A stretch of 64,000 nucleotides of DNA from the NCBI RefSeq assembly GCF_900086985.1, contig NZ_LT593974.1, positions 3,658,001 to 3,722,000 of the forward strand. Direction: 5' to 3'. This DNA is from Halomonas sp. HL-93. Lineage in GTDB: Bacteria > Pseudomonadota > Gammaproteobacteria > Pseudomonadales > Halomonadaceae. Positions 1 to 9,566 of the stretch are shown here, one piece after another; within the stretch, counting starts at the first letter, position 1; the number at the start of each line of letters is the position of its first letter. The position numbers and the translations under genes are program-made. The notes beneath the pieces were generated by a model. That model was not told the DNA's origin. It ran no database searches and saw only the letters and a program-made list of their open reading frames with translations.

Positions 1-375
1 GCGCAGATCAGAGCCCCGTGCAGGCGCATTGGGGCCGCGCCGACGTCCACCGCCGCCACCGAAAATATCGCCAAACACATCGCCAAAGATGTCGCTGAAA
101 TCGCCAGCGCCACCGCCGCCAAAACCTCCGCCACCAAAGCCGCCTTGGCCGTCAACCCCGGCATGGCCAAACTGATCGTAAGCGGCACGTTTTTCGCTGT
201 CGGTTAAGACTTCGTAGGCTTCCGATACCTCACGGAATTTCTCCGCAGCGGTGTCATCATCCGGGTTACGGTCGGGGTGATACTTTTGCGCCAGGCGACG
301 GTAGGCCTTCTTGATCTCTTTCTGATCAGCCCCTTTTTCGACACCCAGGACTTCATAATAATCGCGTTGGGACAT
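1..375 (-). CDS. dnaJ: Chaperone DnaJ, N-terminal part (runs off window start)
   Basis: Co-chaperone that stimulates DnaK ATPase and delivers unfolded clients in the cytoplasm. The 125 visible codons begin [12 protein letters not shown], a J domain with the HPD motif near residue 33, followed by a Gly/Phe-rich linker; the Cys-rich zinc domain and C-terminus lie beyond position 1. The start is supported by an AGGAGG ribosome site just upstream. It is the third gene of grpE-dnaK-dnaJ, 125 bases after dnaK, and is probably co-transcribed from the heat-shock promoters upstream. The gene is cut by the window edge, not by mutation. Confidence 0.95.
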   Translation of the reverse strand, partial: MSQRDYYEVLGVEKGADQKEIKKAYRRLAQKYHPDRNPDDDTAAEKFREVSEAYEVLTDSEKRAAYDQFGHAGVDGQGGFGGGGFGGGGAGDFSDIFGDVFGDIFGGGGGRRRGPNAPARGSDLR

Positions 376-500
376 GGGTCCTACGCCTCCTGGTTAGCTA
401 CGCATTCAACTGCACATTTAACTTCGAGCGTCTCGGCCGCGGAAACAGCAACGCGGGAGGTTGCCTCCCGCGTCACCGCTTTCCTTGGCAGAAAGAGGGG

Positions 501-2435
501 TTACTGTTTCTTTTGCTCGTCGTTGACTTCTTCGTACTCAGCGTCAACCACGTCTTCTTCAGGCTTCGATTTGCCTTGGTCGACGCCCTCTTCACCCGGC
601 TGCTCAGCGCCTTCTGCCTGCTCGGCGTACATCTTTTGTGCCAGCTTGCCTGACGCCTCGGTGAGCGCGTCGAGTTTTTGCTGAATCAGCTCTTGGTCGT
701 CGCCTTTAGTGGCTTCTTCCAACTCGGTGATAGCGGTTTCGATGGCTTGTTTCTCGTCATCGGTCGCTTTGTCACCGGCTTCTTCCAGCGTTTTACGCGT
801 AGCGTGAATCATGCCGTCTGCTTGGTTACGCAATTGCACCAGCGCTTCAAACTTTTTATCTTCGTCCGCGTGGGCTTCGGCATCGCGTACCATTTGATCG
901 ATTTCTTCATCGGTCAAACCGCTAGACGCCTTGATAACAATCGACTGCTCTTTGCCGGTTGCCTTATCTTTGGCTGATACGTTCAGAATACCGTTGGCAT
1001 CCAGATCGAAAGCCACTTCGATTTGCGGCACACCGCGCGGCGCGGGCGGAATATCGGCAAGATCGAAGCGACCCAGCGACTTGTTCTGCGATACTTGCTT
1101 ACGCTCGCCTTGCACGGCATGGATGGTCACCGCCGTCTGGTTGTCATCCGCCGTGGAGAAGGTTTGCGTCTTCTTGGTCGGAATAGTGGTGTTTTTCTCG
1201 ATCAGCGGTGTCATTACACCCCCCAGGGTTTCGATACCCAAGGTTAACGGGGTAACGTCGAGCAGCAGTACATCTTTAACGTCGCCGCCCAGAACGCCGC
1301 CCTGAATCGCAGCACCCACGGCCACCGCTTCGTCAGGGTTAACGTCTTTACGTGCTTCTTTACCGAAGAACTCAGCGGCTTTCTGCTGGACCAGCGGCAT
1401 GCGCGTCTGGCCACCGACCAGGATCACGTCGTCAATTTCTGATGCCGACAGGCCAGCATCTTTCAGGGCAACCTTGCACGGCTCCATTGAGCGCTGTACC
1501 AGGTCATCTACCAGCGATTCCAGCTTGGCACGGGTCACCTTCACGTTAAGGTGCTTCGGCCCTGTGTTGTCCGCCGTGATGTACGGCAGGTTGACGTCGG
1601 TTTGCTGGGCGCTGGAAAGCTCGATTTTGGCTTTCTCGGCAGCTTCTTTCAGGCGCTGCATGGCCAGATTGTCACCGGATAGGTCAATACCGCTGTCCGA
1701 CTTGAACTGGTCAACCAGATAGTTAATCAACGCCAGGTCAAAGTCTTCGCCGCCCAGGAAAGTGTCGCCATTGGTTGCCAGCACTTCAAACTGGGTTTCG
1801 CCGTCAACATCGGCGACTTCGATGATCGAAATATCGAAGGTACCGCCGCCCAGGTCGTAGACCGCGATGGTTTTATCGCCGCGAGACTTGTCCATACCGT
1901 AGGCGAGCGCTGCTGCGGTCGGCTCGTTGATGATGCGCTTAACATCCAAACCAGCGATGCGACCCGCATCCTTGGTAGCCTGACGCTGGCTGTCGTTGAA
2001 GTAAGCCGGTACCGTAATGACCGCCTCGGTAACAGTTTCGCCGAGGTAATCTTCCGCCGTCTTCTTCATTTTCTTAAGCACTTCCGCGCTGACCTGCGGC
2101 GGCGCCATTTTTTTACCTTTCACTTCTACCCAAGCGTCACCGTTATCCGCTTCGGTAATTTTGTAAGGCACCATTTTAATGTCTTTTTGTACGACATCGT
2201 CTTTAAAACGACGGCCGATTAGACGCTTGATGGCATATAGCGTGTTTTCTGGGTTGGTGACCGCTTGGCGCTTGGCTGCCTGGCCAACGAGCGTTTCACC
2301 GTCGTCGGTGTAAGCGATGATAGACGGTGTGGTACGGCCGCCTTCCGCATTTTCAATGACTTTTGCACTGTCACCATCGAGCACCGATACACAAGAGTTG
2401 GTGGTGCCCAAATCAATACCAATAATGCGTCCCAT
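501..2435 (-). CDS. dnaK: Molecular chaperone DnaK (Hsp70)
   Basis: ATP-dependent Hsp70 chaperone that folds and protects proteins together with DnaJ and GrpE. At 644 residues it is full length for the family. Residues 5-15 ([11 protein letters not shown]) form the phosphate-binding start of the ATPase domain, [11 protein letters not shown] is the second phosphate loop near residue 195, the substrate-binding domain follows from about 390, and the tail ends in an acidic DAEYEEV segment. It sits between grpE and dnaJ and has its own sigma-32-type promoter in the gap to grpE. Function is secure from family identity. Confidence 0.98.
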   Translation of the reverse strand: MGRIIGIDLGTTNSCVSVLDGDSAKVIENAEGGRTTPSIIAYTDDGETLVGQAAKRQAVTNPENTLYAIKRLIGRRFKDDVVQKDIKMVPYKITEADNGDAWVEVKGKKMAPPQVSAEVLKKMKKTAEDYLGETVTEAVITVPAYFNDSQRQATKDAGRIAGLDVKRIINEPTAAALAYGMDKSRGDKTIAVYDLGGGTFDISIIEVADVDGETQFEVLATNGDTFLGGEDFDLALINYLVDQFKSDSGIDLSGDNLAMQRLKEAAEKAKIELSSAQQTDVNLPYITADNTGPKHLNVKVTRAKLESLVDDLVQRSMEPCKVALKDAGLSASEIDDVILVGGQTRMPLVQQKAAEFFGKEARKDVNPDEAVAVGAAIQGGVLGGDVKDVLLLDVTPLTLGIETLGGVMTPLIEKNTTIPTKKTQTFSTADDNQTAVTIHAVQGERKQVSQNKSLGRFDLADIPPAPRGVPQIEVAFDLDANGILNVSAKDKATGKEQSIVIKASSGLTDEEIDQMVRDAEAHADEDKKFEALVQLRNQADGMIHATRKTLEEAGDKATDDEKQAIETAITELEEATKGDDQELIQQKLDALTEASGKLAQKMYAEQAEGAEQPGEEGVDQGKSKPEEDVVDAEYEEVNDEQKKQ

Positions 2436-2505
2436 AATAAGAACCTCGAATCTGGTTGTTTCAATACGTCAAACTGATTGCGGGTATCCCGCGGGGTTGC
2501 CCTTT

Positions 2506-2533
2506 ATTTGGGGGCCACCTGAGACTTTTCAAG
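2506..2533 (-). promoter_or_regulatory. Sigma-32 (heat-shock) promoter of dnaK
   Basis: On the minus strand the sequence reads CTTGAAA, 13 bases, then CCCCAAAT, matching the RpoH consensus CTTGAAA-N13/14-CCCCATNT. It lies about 70 bases upstream of the dnaK ATG and directly after grpE, so dnaK-dnaJ can be induced independently of grpE. Confidence 0.85.
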
Positions 2534-2555
2534 GCTTTTTTATGCCTTATCTGCC

Positions 2556-3194
2556 TTATGACTCACTCGCTTTCTGACTAACGACTACCATCGCTGGGCG
2601 TACAAGACGTCCATTCAATGAGTAGCCTTTTTGCATTACCTCCATGACGGTGTTGGGCTCGAGCTCAGGATTCGGCACCATCGCCATGGCTTCATGAACT
2701 TGCGGGTCGAAGGGTTCGCCTTGGGGCTCAATGCTTTCGACACCAAACTTGTTCAGCACATCAAGCTGCATCTTCAGTGTCATTGAGACGCCTTCTCGAT
2801 GAACGTCTGAGGCGTCTTCCTGCATGGATTCGAGCGCTTTTTCCAGGCTGTCGACGACCGGCAACAGGTCTTTAACAAACTTTTCCAAGGCAAATTTGCG
2901 CGCCTTTTCGGCTTCAAGCTCCGCTCGACGACGCACGTTTTGCGCTTCAGCGGCCGCTCTTAGCGATTGGTCGTTGGCTTCTGCCAGACGTTGCTCCAGG
3001 TCTTGTACCTGAGCGGCCAGGGCATCTGCTTCGGAGCCGTCATCGACGCTATCAACAATCGCTTCTTCGTCATTAATCAAGCCTTCCAGCTCGCCTTCAA
3101 CCAAGCGATCTTCCGCCTCTTGCTCCGGGGTTTCTGCTTCTTGCTCGTGGCGAGCCAGCTCGTCATCTAGTGGCGTTTGCGGTTCTTTTGCCAT
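2556..3194 (-). CDS. grpE: Nucleotide exchange factor GrpE
   Basis: Releases ADP from DnaK to complete the chaperone cycle. The protein is 212 residues from the chosen ATG (MAKEPQTPLDDEL), which has AGGAG eight bases upstream; the open frame extends further but without a ribosome site. An acidic N-terminal stretch is followed by a long coiled coil (about 55-105), and the C-terminal beta domain contains PFDPQVHEAM and the ending NGRLVRPAMVVV typical of GrpE. It is first in the heat-shock operon, behind a sigma-32 promoter. Confidence 0.96.
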   Translation of the reverse strand: MAKEPQTPLDDELARHEQEAETPEQEAEDRLVEGELEGLINDEEAIVDSVDDGSEADALAAQVQDLEQRLAEANDQSLRAAAEAQNVRRRAELEAEKARKFALEKFVKDLLPVVDSLEKALESMQEDASDVHREGVSMTLKMQLDVLNKFGVESIEPQGEPFDPQVHEAMAMVPNPELEPNTVMEVMQKGYSLNGRLVRPAMVVVSQKASES

Positions 3195-3269
3195 GCCTTG
3201 CTCCTGCAACGTTCGGGGGCTAGTCAAAAGCCCGATAGTAAGTAGCGATATAAATTGGCTATGCACGGT

Positions 3270-3297
3270 ATATGGGGACCATAAAAGCCATCTCAAG
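3270..3297 (-). promoter_or_regulatory. Sigma-32 (heat-shock) promoter of grpE
   Basis: The minus strand reads CTTGAGA, exactly 13 bases, then CCCCATAT: one mismatch in the -35 element and a full -10 match to the RpoH consensus. It is placed about 76 bases before the grpE start codon and is divergent from recN. Confidence 0.9.
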
Positions 3298-3321
3298 TGG
3301 GCATTGAAGCGCGGTTTCGAC

Positions 3322-3341
3322 TACTGTATAAAACAACAATA
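3322..3341 (+). promoter_or_regulatory. Probable LexA (SOS) box upstream of recN
   Basis: TACTGTATAAAACAACAATA matches 15 of 20 positions of the E. coli LexA consensus TACTGTATATATATACAGTA; the left CTGT half is intact and the right half reads ACAA instead of ACAG. It lies about 50 bases before the recN start, where SOS boxes of recN are normally found. Confidence 0.6.
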
Positions 3342-3389
3342 CTCAGGCGCGCATGCCGCGCCCGTTCCGCTGTGCCTCAGGAGGGCCTT

Positions 3390-5063
3390 ATGCTGACTCA
3401 GCTTGCTATTCGAGATTACGCGATCGTTGAGCATCTAGAGCTCGACCTGACGCATGGCATGACCGCCATTACCGGCGAAACCGGGGCGGGTAAATCAATT
3501 TTATTGGGAGCATTGGGCCTTTGCTTGGGTGAGCGCGCCGATGCCGGCAGTGTGCGCCACGGCAGTGAGCGCACAGACCTATCGGCGCGATTCGATATTC
3601 AGCACTTGCCCGCTGCCATCGAGTGGCTGAGTAGCCGGGAACTCCCCTGCGACGAGTGCTTGTTGCGGCGCGTGGTAACCGCAAGTGGACGCTCCAAGGC
3701 CTGGATCAATGGACAGCCGGCCACGATCAGCGACCTAAAATCGCTGGGTGAACGGCTGGTACAGATTCACGGCCAGCATGCCCACCAAGCGTTAATGCGT
3801 GAAGAAACTCACCTCGCGCTGCTCGATGATTATGCGGGACTTCGCGAGGCGGCACAGCAGCTTGCCGCGACGTATCACGACTGGCGCAGCACCAACCGGC
3901 GCCTTAAACAGCGCAAGGAAGCCGGCAGCGAAGTGGAAGCCAAACGACAACTGCTGCGTTATCAGGTAGAAGAACTCGACCAGCTGGGGCTTGCGGAAGG
4001 CGAATTGGAAACACTGGAAAACGAGCAGCACACGCTGGCCCACGCCGACGAAACCTTACGTGAAACACAATTTGCCGCCGACTGCTGCGCCAGCGATGAA
4101 GGCGGCGCCCTGTCGCTGCTTAACCAAGCTTATACGCATTTAAGCGCCTTACCAGGGAGCGACAAAGGTACGCTGGCCAATACCCTCGCCATGCTCAGCG
4201 ATGCGCGCATTCAGATTGAAGAAGCGGCCAGCGAACTCAACCATTTCGCCAGCACCACCGAGCTCGACCCGGAACGCTTGGCTTGGGTGGAGCAGCGCTT
4301 GGCTGATGTTCACCGTATCGCCCGCAAACACCATGTCGCACCGGATGAGGTCTGTGCACTGCACGCTGAGCTGACTCGCGAAGTTGCTGAGTTGGACAAC
4401 AGCGATAACGATATTGAAACCCTGAGCGCCCAGCTCGCCAACTACCGTGAGCGCTATCGCGGCGAGGCCAAACGGCTAAGCGAAGCACGCCAAAAAGCGG
4501 CTGTGCAATTGGGTAAAGAAGTTCAGCAGCAGCTTACCTTTCTGGCCATGGGCAAGGCGCGCTTCGAAGTTGCCGTCACCCCACGCGACACACCGGCAGC
4601 GGAAGGCCTCGACCATGTCCACTTTTTAATCAGCGCTAACCCCGGCCAACCCGCCAGACCGCTCACCAAGGTGGCGTCAGGCGGTGAGCTTTCGCGCATT
4701 AGCTTGGCCATACAGGTCGTCGCCGCGTCTCACTCGACCATTCCAAGCCTGGTGTTTGATGAAGTCGACGTGGGAGTGTCCGGCGCCACCGCGGAAATCG
4801 TTGGCCAACTGCTGCGCAAGCTCGGCGAAAACGGTCAGGTAATGACCGTCACTCACCTGCCCCAGGTGGCCGCACAGGCTCACCAACATCTACACATTGA
4901 AAAACGCGCTAAGCGCGATACGACCCTGACGCAGATGGCCCTTCTCGATGAACAGGGTCGTGTGAGCGAACTCGCCCGCATGCTGGGCGGCGTCACGCTC
5001 TCTGACCAAACCCTTGCCCACGCACGTGAAATGCTCAACGCAAGCCAACGCAAACCGCATTAA
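3390..5063 (+). CDS. recN: DNA repair protein RecN
   Basis: SMC-like ATPase acting early in double-strand break repair. The 557-residue protein starts MLTQLAIRDYAIVE, chosen because an AGGAGGG ribosome site precedes this ATG although the frame is open further upstream. It has Walker A GETGAGKS at about 29-36, a long central coiled coil, an ABC signature VASGGELSRISL near residue 430 and Walker B SLVFDEVDVG. Length and motif order are as expected for RecN. A LexA-like box upstream suggests SOS induction. Confidence 0.97.
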   Translation: MLTQLAIRDYAIVEHLELDLTHGMTAITGETGAGKSILLGALGLCLGERADAGSVRHGSERTDLSARFDIQHLPAAIEWLSSRELPCDECLLRRVVTASGRSKAWINGQPATISDLKSLGERLVQIHGQHAHQALMREETHLALLDDYAGLREAAQQLAATYHDWRSTNRRLKQRKEAGSEVEAKRQLLRYQVEELDQLGLAEGELETLENEQHTLAHADETLRETQFAADCCASDEGGALSLLNQAYTHLSALPGSDKGTLANTLAMLSDARIQIEEAASELNHFASTTELDPERLAWVEQRLADVHRIARKHHVAPDEVCALHAELTREVAELDNSDNDIETLSAQLANYRERYRGEAKRLSEARQKAAVQLGKEVQQQLTFLAMGKARFEVAVTPRDTPAAEGLDHVHFLISANPGQPARPLTKVASGGELSRISLAIQVVAASHSTIPSLVFDEVDVGVSGATAEIVGQLLRKLGENGQVMTVTHLPQVAAQAHQHLHIEKRAKRDTTLTQMALLDEQGRVSELARMLGGVTLSDQTLAHAREMLNASQRKPH

Positions 5064-5117
5064 CAACGCGCCTCGCGCGCCCTTGGCTATTATCGAACGC
5101 TCCACAGAAACGCCCCC

Positions 5118-5147
5118 GGGCCGCCTAGCATTTCAGCTAGGCAGCCC
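5118..5147. terminator. Hairpin between convergent recN and fur
   Basis: GCCTAGC and GCTAGGC are perfect inverted arms around a 6-base loop, extended by GGGC/GCCC with one mismatch. It lies between the ends of recN and fur with no long T tract, so it may act as a weak bidirectional terminator. Confidence 0.5.
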
Positions 5148-5187
5148 AGAGGCGATGGGCAGGACAGCAGAGGCTTTGGCGTGCGCC

Positions 5188-5640
5188 CTACTTTTTGTTA
5201 GTAGGTCCACTGTCTTGGCGCGTGACGTCCGATCCACGAGGGCGAACGTACAACACCAAGGCATGGTCCACTAATTCGTAGCCGTGCTCTTCAGCGATTT
5301 CTTGTTGACGACGCTCAATGATTTCGTCGACGAATTCGACGATTTCACCGCTTTCTAAACACACCATGTGGTCATGGTGGTCTTCTTGCGTCATCTCAAA
5401 TACCGCATGACCGCCATCGAAATTGTGACGAATGACGAGGCCAGCCGACTCAAACTGGGTCAGTACACGGTAAACAGTTGCCAGTCCCACATCTTCGCCC
5501 GCATCTATCAGTGTTTTATACACTTCTTCTGCGCTAAGGTGGTGCTGACCCGAAGCAGTTTCGAGAATCTGCAGGATTTTGACACGCGGCAGGGTCACTT
5601 TCAGCCCGGCTTTACGTAATTCATGGTTCTTATCGGCCAT
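5188..5640 (-). CDS. fur: Ferric uptake regulator Fur
   Basis: Fe2+-dependent repressor of iron uptake genes. The 150-residue protein starts MADKNHELRKAGLKVTLPR; the upstream extension of the frame lacks a ribosome site and overlaps bamE. It has an N-terminal winged helix (about 10-80), the His-rich metal segment QEDHHDHMVC near residue 90 and a C-terminal dimerisation domain. Only the first Cys of the enteric CxxC zinc site is kept (MVCLESG), as in Pseudomonas-type Fur. It is divergent from bamE with a 72-base shared promoter region, a pairing also known in pseudomonads (fur-omlA). Confidence 0.95.
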   Translation of the reverse strand: MADKNHELRKAGLKVTLPRVKILQILETASGQHHLSAEEVYKTLIDAGEDVGLATVYRVLTQFESAGLVIRHNFDGGHAVFEMTQEDHHDHMVCLESGEIVEFVDEIIERRQQEIAEEHGYELVDHALVLYVRPRGSDVTRQDSGPTNKK

Positions 5641-5712
5641 GGTTGCTCTTCGCAGTAACAGGTTAGGTCGGGTATGATCGACCGAAACCACGATAGTGAA
5701 GAATAGGCTCAA

Positions 5713-6165
5713 ATGCAAAAATTGACTCGAATCATCACGCTCTCCGTCTCCATTGCCGTTATCAGCGGCTGTAGTTACGTTGGCGTGTACAAACGCGACA
5801 TCCCGCAAGGCAACCTGGTCACTGAGGAAATGGTCGACCAACTGCAACCGGGAATGACCCAGGAACAAGTCACCTATGTCATGGGACGCCCGCTGCTCGA
5901 AGCACCCTTCGATGCTCGTCAGTGGGATTATATATTCCGTCTCGATAAAGCTTATAGCGACGTTGAAAAACGGCGCGTTACGCTGACGTTTGACAACCAG
6001 GGGCGGCTTGTCGACATTGACCAGGAAGGTGACTTATCAGAAGACATTCCTCTCGAGGGTGAGGACGTTCGTGGACCTGCAACTGACACTGCCGATCCGT
6101 CCCAGACGAATAGTGAGCAGTCGCAGAACCCCGCACCTAGTTCCTCACCCAGCTCTCAGCCTTAA
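5713..6165 (+). CDS. bamE: Outer membrane assembly lipoprotein BamE (SmpA/OmlA)
   Basis: Lipoprotein subunit of the BAM complex that inserts beta-barrel proteins into the outer membrane. The 150-residue protein has a signal peptide ending in the lipobox VISGC near residue 20, then the SmpA/OmlA fold (residues about 35-105) with the conserved LQPGMTQEQVTYVMGRP segment. The last 40 residues are a Ser/Pro/Gln-rich low-complexity tail longer than in E. coli BamE. It overlaps the end of rnfH by four bases in convergent orientation. Confidence 0.93.
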   Translation: MQKLTRIITLSVSIAVISGCSYVGVYKRDIPQGNLVTEEMVDQLQPGMTQEQVTYVMGRPLLEAPFDARQWDYIFRLDKAYSDVEKRRVTLTFDNQGRLVDIDQEGDLSEDIPLEGEDVRGPATDTADPSQTNSEQSQNPAPSSSPSSQP

Positions 6166-6479
6166 TCGCCGCTCCCGCTCGCTTGGCGTTTTGCACGCGC
6201 CCGGCGAGCGGCTTTGGGATCGATAAGCAGTGGTCGATACACCTCAACCCGATCTCCCGGTGCTACATTATGTCGCGCCGGGTCGCGTAGCGCCTGCCCG
6301 AAAATACCCAGTGGCGCATCGTCGAAGGTCTCGCGAGGTAGTTCGGGGAATAGACGCGGCAAATCCGCTAAAGCAACTGCGTCACGAGCGGTCGTCCCCG
6401 GGGGTACGTTGAGTGCGACCAAACGTTGTTTGTGCGGGAGACCAAACGCTACCTCGATAGTGAAGGTGTCATCGACCAT
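6162..6479 (-). CDS. rnfH: RnfH family protein (RatB)
   Basis: Small beta-grasp (ubiquitin-like) protein of the RnfH/UPF0125 family, 105 residues from ATG MVDDTFTIEVAFG. It is the usual partner of ratA and overlaps the end of ratA by 11 bases, so the pair is translationally coupled. Its biochemical role is not established; names linking it to the Rnf complex or to a toxin-antitoxin pair rest on gene neighbourhood. The start was chosen to fit the family; the longer open frame reads through ratA. Confidence 0.85.
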   Translation of the reverse strand: MVDDTFTIEVAFGLPHKQRLVALNVPPGTTARDAVALADLPRLFPELPRETFDDAPLGIFGQALRDPARHNVAPGDRVEVYRPLLIDPKAARRARAKRQASGSGD

Positions 6480-6903
6480 GGAGCTCGTCGGCACGGCGGG
6501 TGAAGGCGTCAACAAGCTGCCCGGCAATCTGCTGAAATAGCTTGCCGAATGCCATGCCCAGTAGCCGATTGGCAAATTCGAACTCCATGTCCAGGCTCAC
6601 CTTACAGGCGCCATCGCCCATCGGAATAAACTGCCAGCGCCCTTTTAAACGTTTAAAAGGGCCGCTAACCAGAGACATCTCAATACGCTCTGGGGCAAAG
6701 AGATCGTTGCGAGTGGTAACCGACTGCTCAACACCCGCACGTCCTAGCGTCATTTCGCCAATTAAGTGATCGTCGTCTTGCTCAAGTAAACGTGCACGAC
6801 GACAGCCCGGCAAAAACTCTGGATAGCGCTCGAAGTCGTTGACCAGATCGAACATTTGTTTGGGGGTGTGCCGCACCAAGGCGGAACGATTGACGGTTGG
6901 CAT
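6469..6903 (-). CDS. ratA: Coenzyme Q-binding START-domain protein RatA (COQ10 family)
   Basis: Polyketide cyclase/START-like protein of the COQ10 family, thought to bind ubiquinone; the E. coli homologue was also reported to affect ribosome association. It has 144 residues starting MPTVNRSALVRHTPKQMF, with GGAGAGGT just upstream. Family motifs are VNDFERYPEFLPGC and the C-terminal amphipathic helix containing FGKLFQQIAGQLVDAFTRRA. It is divergent from smpB, an arrangement conserved in many gammaproteobacteria. Confidence 0.92.
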   Translation of the reverse strand: MPTVNRSALVRHTPKQMFDLVNDFERYPEFLPGCRRARLLEQDDDHLIGEMTLGRAGVEQSVTTRNDLFAPERIEMSLVSGPFKRLKGRWQFIPMGDGACKVSLDMEFEFANRLLGMAFGKLFQQIAGQLVDAFTRRADELHGR

Positions 6904-7028
6904 TGACCTCTCCGCTGACTTCACAGTGCCCAAGGCGTATCATGGGAATCATAGTTAAGACCTTGAATGGTATCATGCCTCCCCGCATAACGAAGGGGAT
7001 GTCACCGACAGATCGAATATGAGGTTTC

Positions 7029-7520
7029 ATGGCCACGAAAAAAGGTAAGAGCAAAGGCCCTACCAGCAACGTTATTGCCCAAAATAAGAAGGCACGCTTT
7101 GAGTATCATATCAATGAAACCTTCGAAGCAGGCCTTTCGCTGGCAGGATGGGAAGTCAAAAGCCTTCGCGCGGGCAAGGCACAGCTCACTGACACCTATA
7201 TTTTAATTCGCAATGGCGAAGCGTGGTTGCTGGGTAGCCATATCATGCCGCTGAATACCGCCAGCACCCATGAAATCGCTGACCCCACGCGCACGCGAAA
7301 ATTGCTGCTGCATCGCAAAGAAATTGCCAAGCTGTTTTCGGTGACCCAGGACAAGGGCCACACCTGCGTACCACTAAAACTTTACTGGAAGCGTAATAAG
7401 GTTAAGTGCGAGCTTGCCTTGGTGACCGGTAAAAAAGTTCACGACAAACGCGCTACTGAAAAAGATCGCGACTGGAATCGCCAGAAAGGCAGAATCATGC
7501 GGGAACATAACAAGGCATAG
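7029..7520 (+). CDS. smpB: SsrA-binding protein SmpB
   Basis: Binds tmRNA and brings it to stalled ribosomes for trans-translation. The 163-residue protein has the OB fold with [13 protein letters not shown], the [14 protein letters not shown] segment and the C-terminal basic tail [19 protein letters not shown] that enters the mRNA channel. GAGG lies eight bases before the ATG. Its partner ssrA follows 44 bases downstream on the same strand. Confidence 0.97.
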   Translation: MATKKGKSKGPTSNVIAQNKKARFEYHINETFEAGLSLAGWEVKSLRAGKAQLTDTYILIRNGEAWLLGSHIMPLNTASTHEIADPTRTRKLLLHRKEIAKLFSVTQDKGHTCVPLKLYWKRNKVKCELALVTGKKVHDKRATEKDRDWNRQKGRIMREHNKA

Positions 7521-7564
7521 CTGGTCAATCACTTGTGAGCACGTTAGAATGCCCACGTAACTAA

Positions 7565-7944
7565 GGGGGCGACATGGTTTCGACGCCGGTGACAACCCCT
7601 GCGGTGCATGCCGAGAGCGTGATGTATCTCGTAAATACCACATCACGAAAAATAGTCGCAAACGACGAAAACTATGCTCAAGGCGCGCTAGCAGCTTAAA
7701 CCCTGTTAGCTTCTTGTCTGGCCCCAAGGCGATGTGCCTATTCATCGCTGAGGGGATACGAGCTAAAAATGATAGGACCGCGGTTGGTAGTGTCTTCTTG
7801 CCAGCCGTTAAACTTTAGAAGACTCGCGAGGCTGAATCCTGATCGTCGGAGTCAGTCGAGCTAAATCAAAAGACGAAATCTAAGCATGTAGAGCCAATGG
7901 GCGAGTGCTGGCGGACGCGGGTTCAATTCCCGCCGCCTCCACCA
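7565..7944 (+). ncRNA. ssrA: Transfer-messenger RNA (tmRNA)
   Basis: One-piece tmRNA of about 380 nt. The 5' GGGGGCG pairs with the 3' CGCCUCC before the ACCA end (G-U at one pair), and the T arm reads GGGTTCAATTCCC. The resume codon GCA at 7658 opens a tag reading frame ANDENYAQGALAA ending in TAA at 7697-7699, a typical gammaproteobacterial proteolysis tag ending ALAA. It sits directly after smpB. It rescues stalled ribosomes and tags the nascent protein for ClpXP. Confidence 0.97.
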
Positions 7945-7960
7945 GACACCCCTTCAAATC

Positions 7961-7984
7961 AAGCACCTACGGGTGCTTTTTTTG
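7961..7984 (+). terminator. Rho-independent terminator of ssrA
   Basis: Stem AGCACC/GGGTGCT around a TAC loop followed by seven T residues, 16 bases after the tmRNA CCA end. Confidence 0.85.
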
Positions 7985-8016
7985 TTTGTAGTGCTTAATC
8001 CGAGTTATCGCGTGTT

Positions 8017-8460
8017 TTAGCGCGGACAGCTCAGATCCCCCTCTTCACAATGTGCATGCTCGCGCAGTCGCTCGGTGCGCTGCTTTGTCAGCGTTGCAAG
8101 GCATCCGTTACGTACCATGGGTTGTGCGCTGCCGCCTTCTACGCCGCCGCTCTCAAGCGCGCATTCAGCGTCTCGAAAGCTGATCCAGGCCCGTTGGGCA
8201 TCGCGCAGCTTTTCAAGCGTCGCTGGATTTTTCTCCAGCTTGCTAACAAGGGCTTGATACGCTTCGTTAAGCTCATCATCGGCCGATTGATATGCCTGCG
8301 CGGAACATTCCGTTAGTGCTAGTTGTGTACTCGCGTTATCGCACCCCGCGTCTGCGGTTACCACGCTGCTTGAGACCAAAAGCCCGATGCTCAGCAAGCG
8401 TTTGCAAAAGCGCGTAGCAAGTGGGGCCAATGTGATCAGTAAAGGCAAATAGGGGGTCAT
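8017..8460 (-). CDS. Secreted LprI-like (DUF1311) protein
   Basis: 147-residue protein with a hydrophobic signal region (about 3-36) followed by a lysozyme-inhibitor LprI N-terminal-type domain: CDNASTQLALTECSAQAY, DELNEAYQALV, LRDAQRAWISFRDAECALE and NGCLATLTKQRTERL with paired cysteines. Family members are periplasmic or surface proteins, one of which inhibits lysozyme; activity here is not shown. The ATG at 8460 has GAAGAG upstream; the longer frame would need a TTG start. Confidence 0.8.
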   Translation of the reverse strand: MTPYLPLLITLAPLATRFCKRLLSIGLLVSSSVVTADAGCDNASTQLALTECSAQAYQSADDELNEAYQALVSKLEKNPATLEKLRDAQRAWISFRDAECALESGGVEGGSAQPMVRNGCLATLTKQRTERLREHAHCEEGDLSCPR

Positions 8461-8500
8461 GGATCGACTCTTCAACGCATTGGGTCTTACTCATATAAGC

Positions 8501-8528
8501 AAAGCGCTGGCATCTCTGCCAGCGCTTT
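8501..8528 (-). terminator. Hairpin terminator downstream of zinT
   Basis: Perfect 12-bp inverted repeat AAAGCGCTGGCA / TGCCAGCGCTTT around a 4-base loop, 50 bases after the zinT stop. The flanking arm ends supply short A/T runs on both strands. Confidence 0.7.
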
Positions 8529-8578
8529 GTCGTCGTTACTCGAGCACACTCATCAGCGTTTTCCGCTCAGGAGGCTGT

Positions 8579-9277
<699 letters not shown>

Positions 9278-9328
9278 TTTGATGTATTTCCTTTGGCAAA
9301 TCACAAGATTAAGACTTTCAAAAAATAA

Positions 9329-9346
9329 GTTAAGTTATAACATCAC
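9329..9346 (-). promoter_or_regulatory. Zur-like operator upstream of zinT
   Basis: A near-palindrome centred on GTTATAAC (9334-9341), reading GTGATGTTATAACTTAAC on the minus strand, resembles Zur boxes (consensus around RTGTTATAATATAACAT). It lies 52-69 bases upstream of the zinT ATG, matching zinc-repressed control of this family. Confidence 0.65.
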
Positions 9347-9566
9347 TATTGTCAACTCTCCGCTATGCGATGGCGATAACTGCCTCACGACGCTTCCATT
9401 ACCGTCTTCGACTTGGTAGCGCTTAGCGTACCGCAGAGCTTTTTCTGCTCAACACGATTATCGAATCGCCAGCACGCGAAACCATTAGGCAGAAGCCGCT
9501 ACTCTCCGCTATGTTATCGCCTAAGCCAGCTCGTTTACGGGCCAACATTGAAAAGGAAAATTCAGC

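Noticed and set aside
6162..6903. RatA-RnfH as a toxin-antitoxin system
   Set aside because: The pair is a conserved housekeeping neighbour of smpB-ssrA; RatA belongs to the COQ10 ubiquinone-binding family and RnfH shows no antitoxin features.
7565..7944. ssrA as an integration site
   Set aside because: The tmRNA 3' end is followed directly by its terminator and no duplicate of its end was noticed; the only att repeat belongs to tRNA-Pro.
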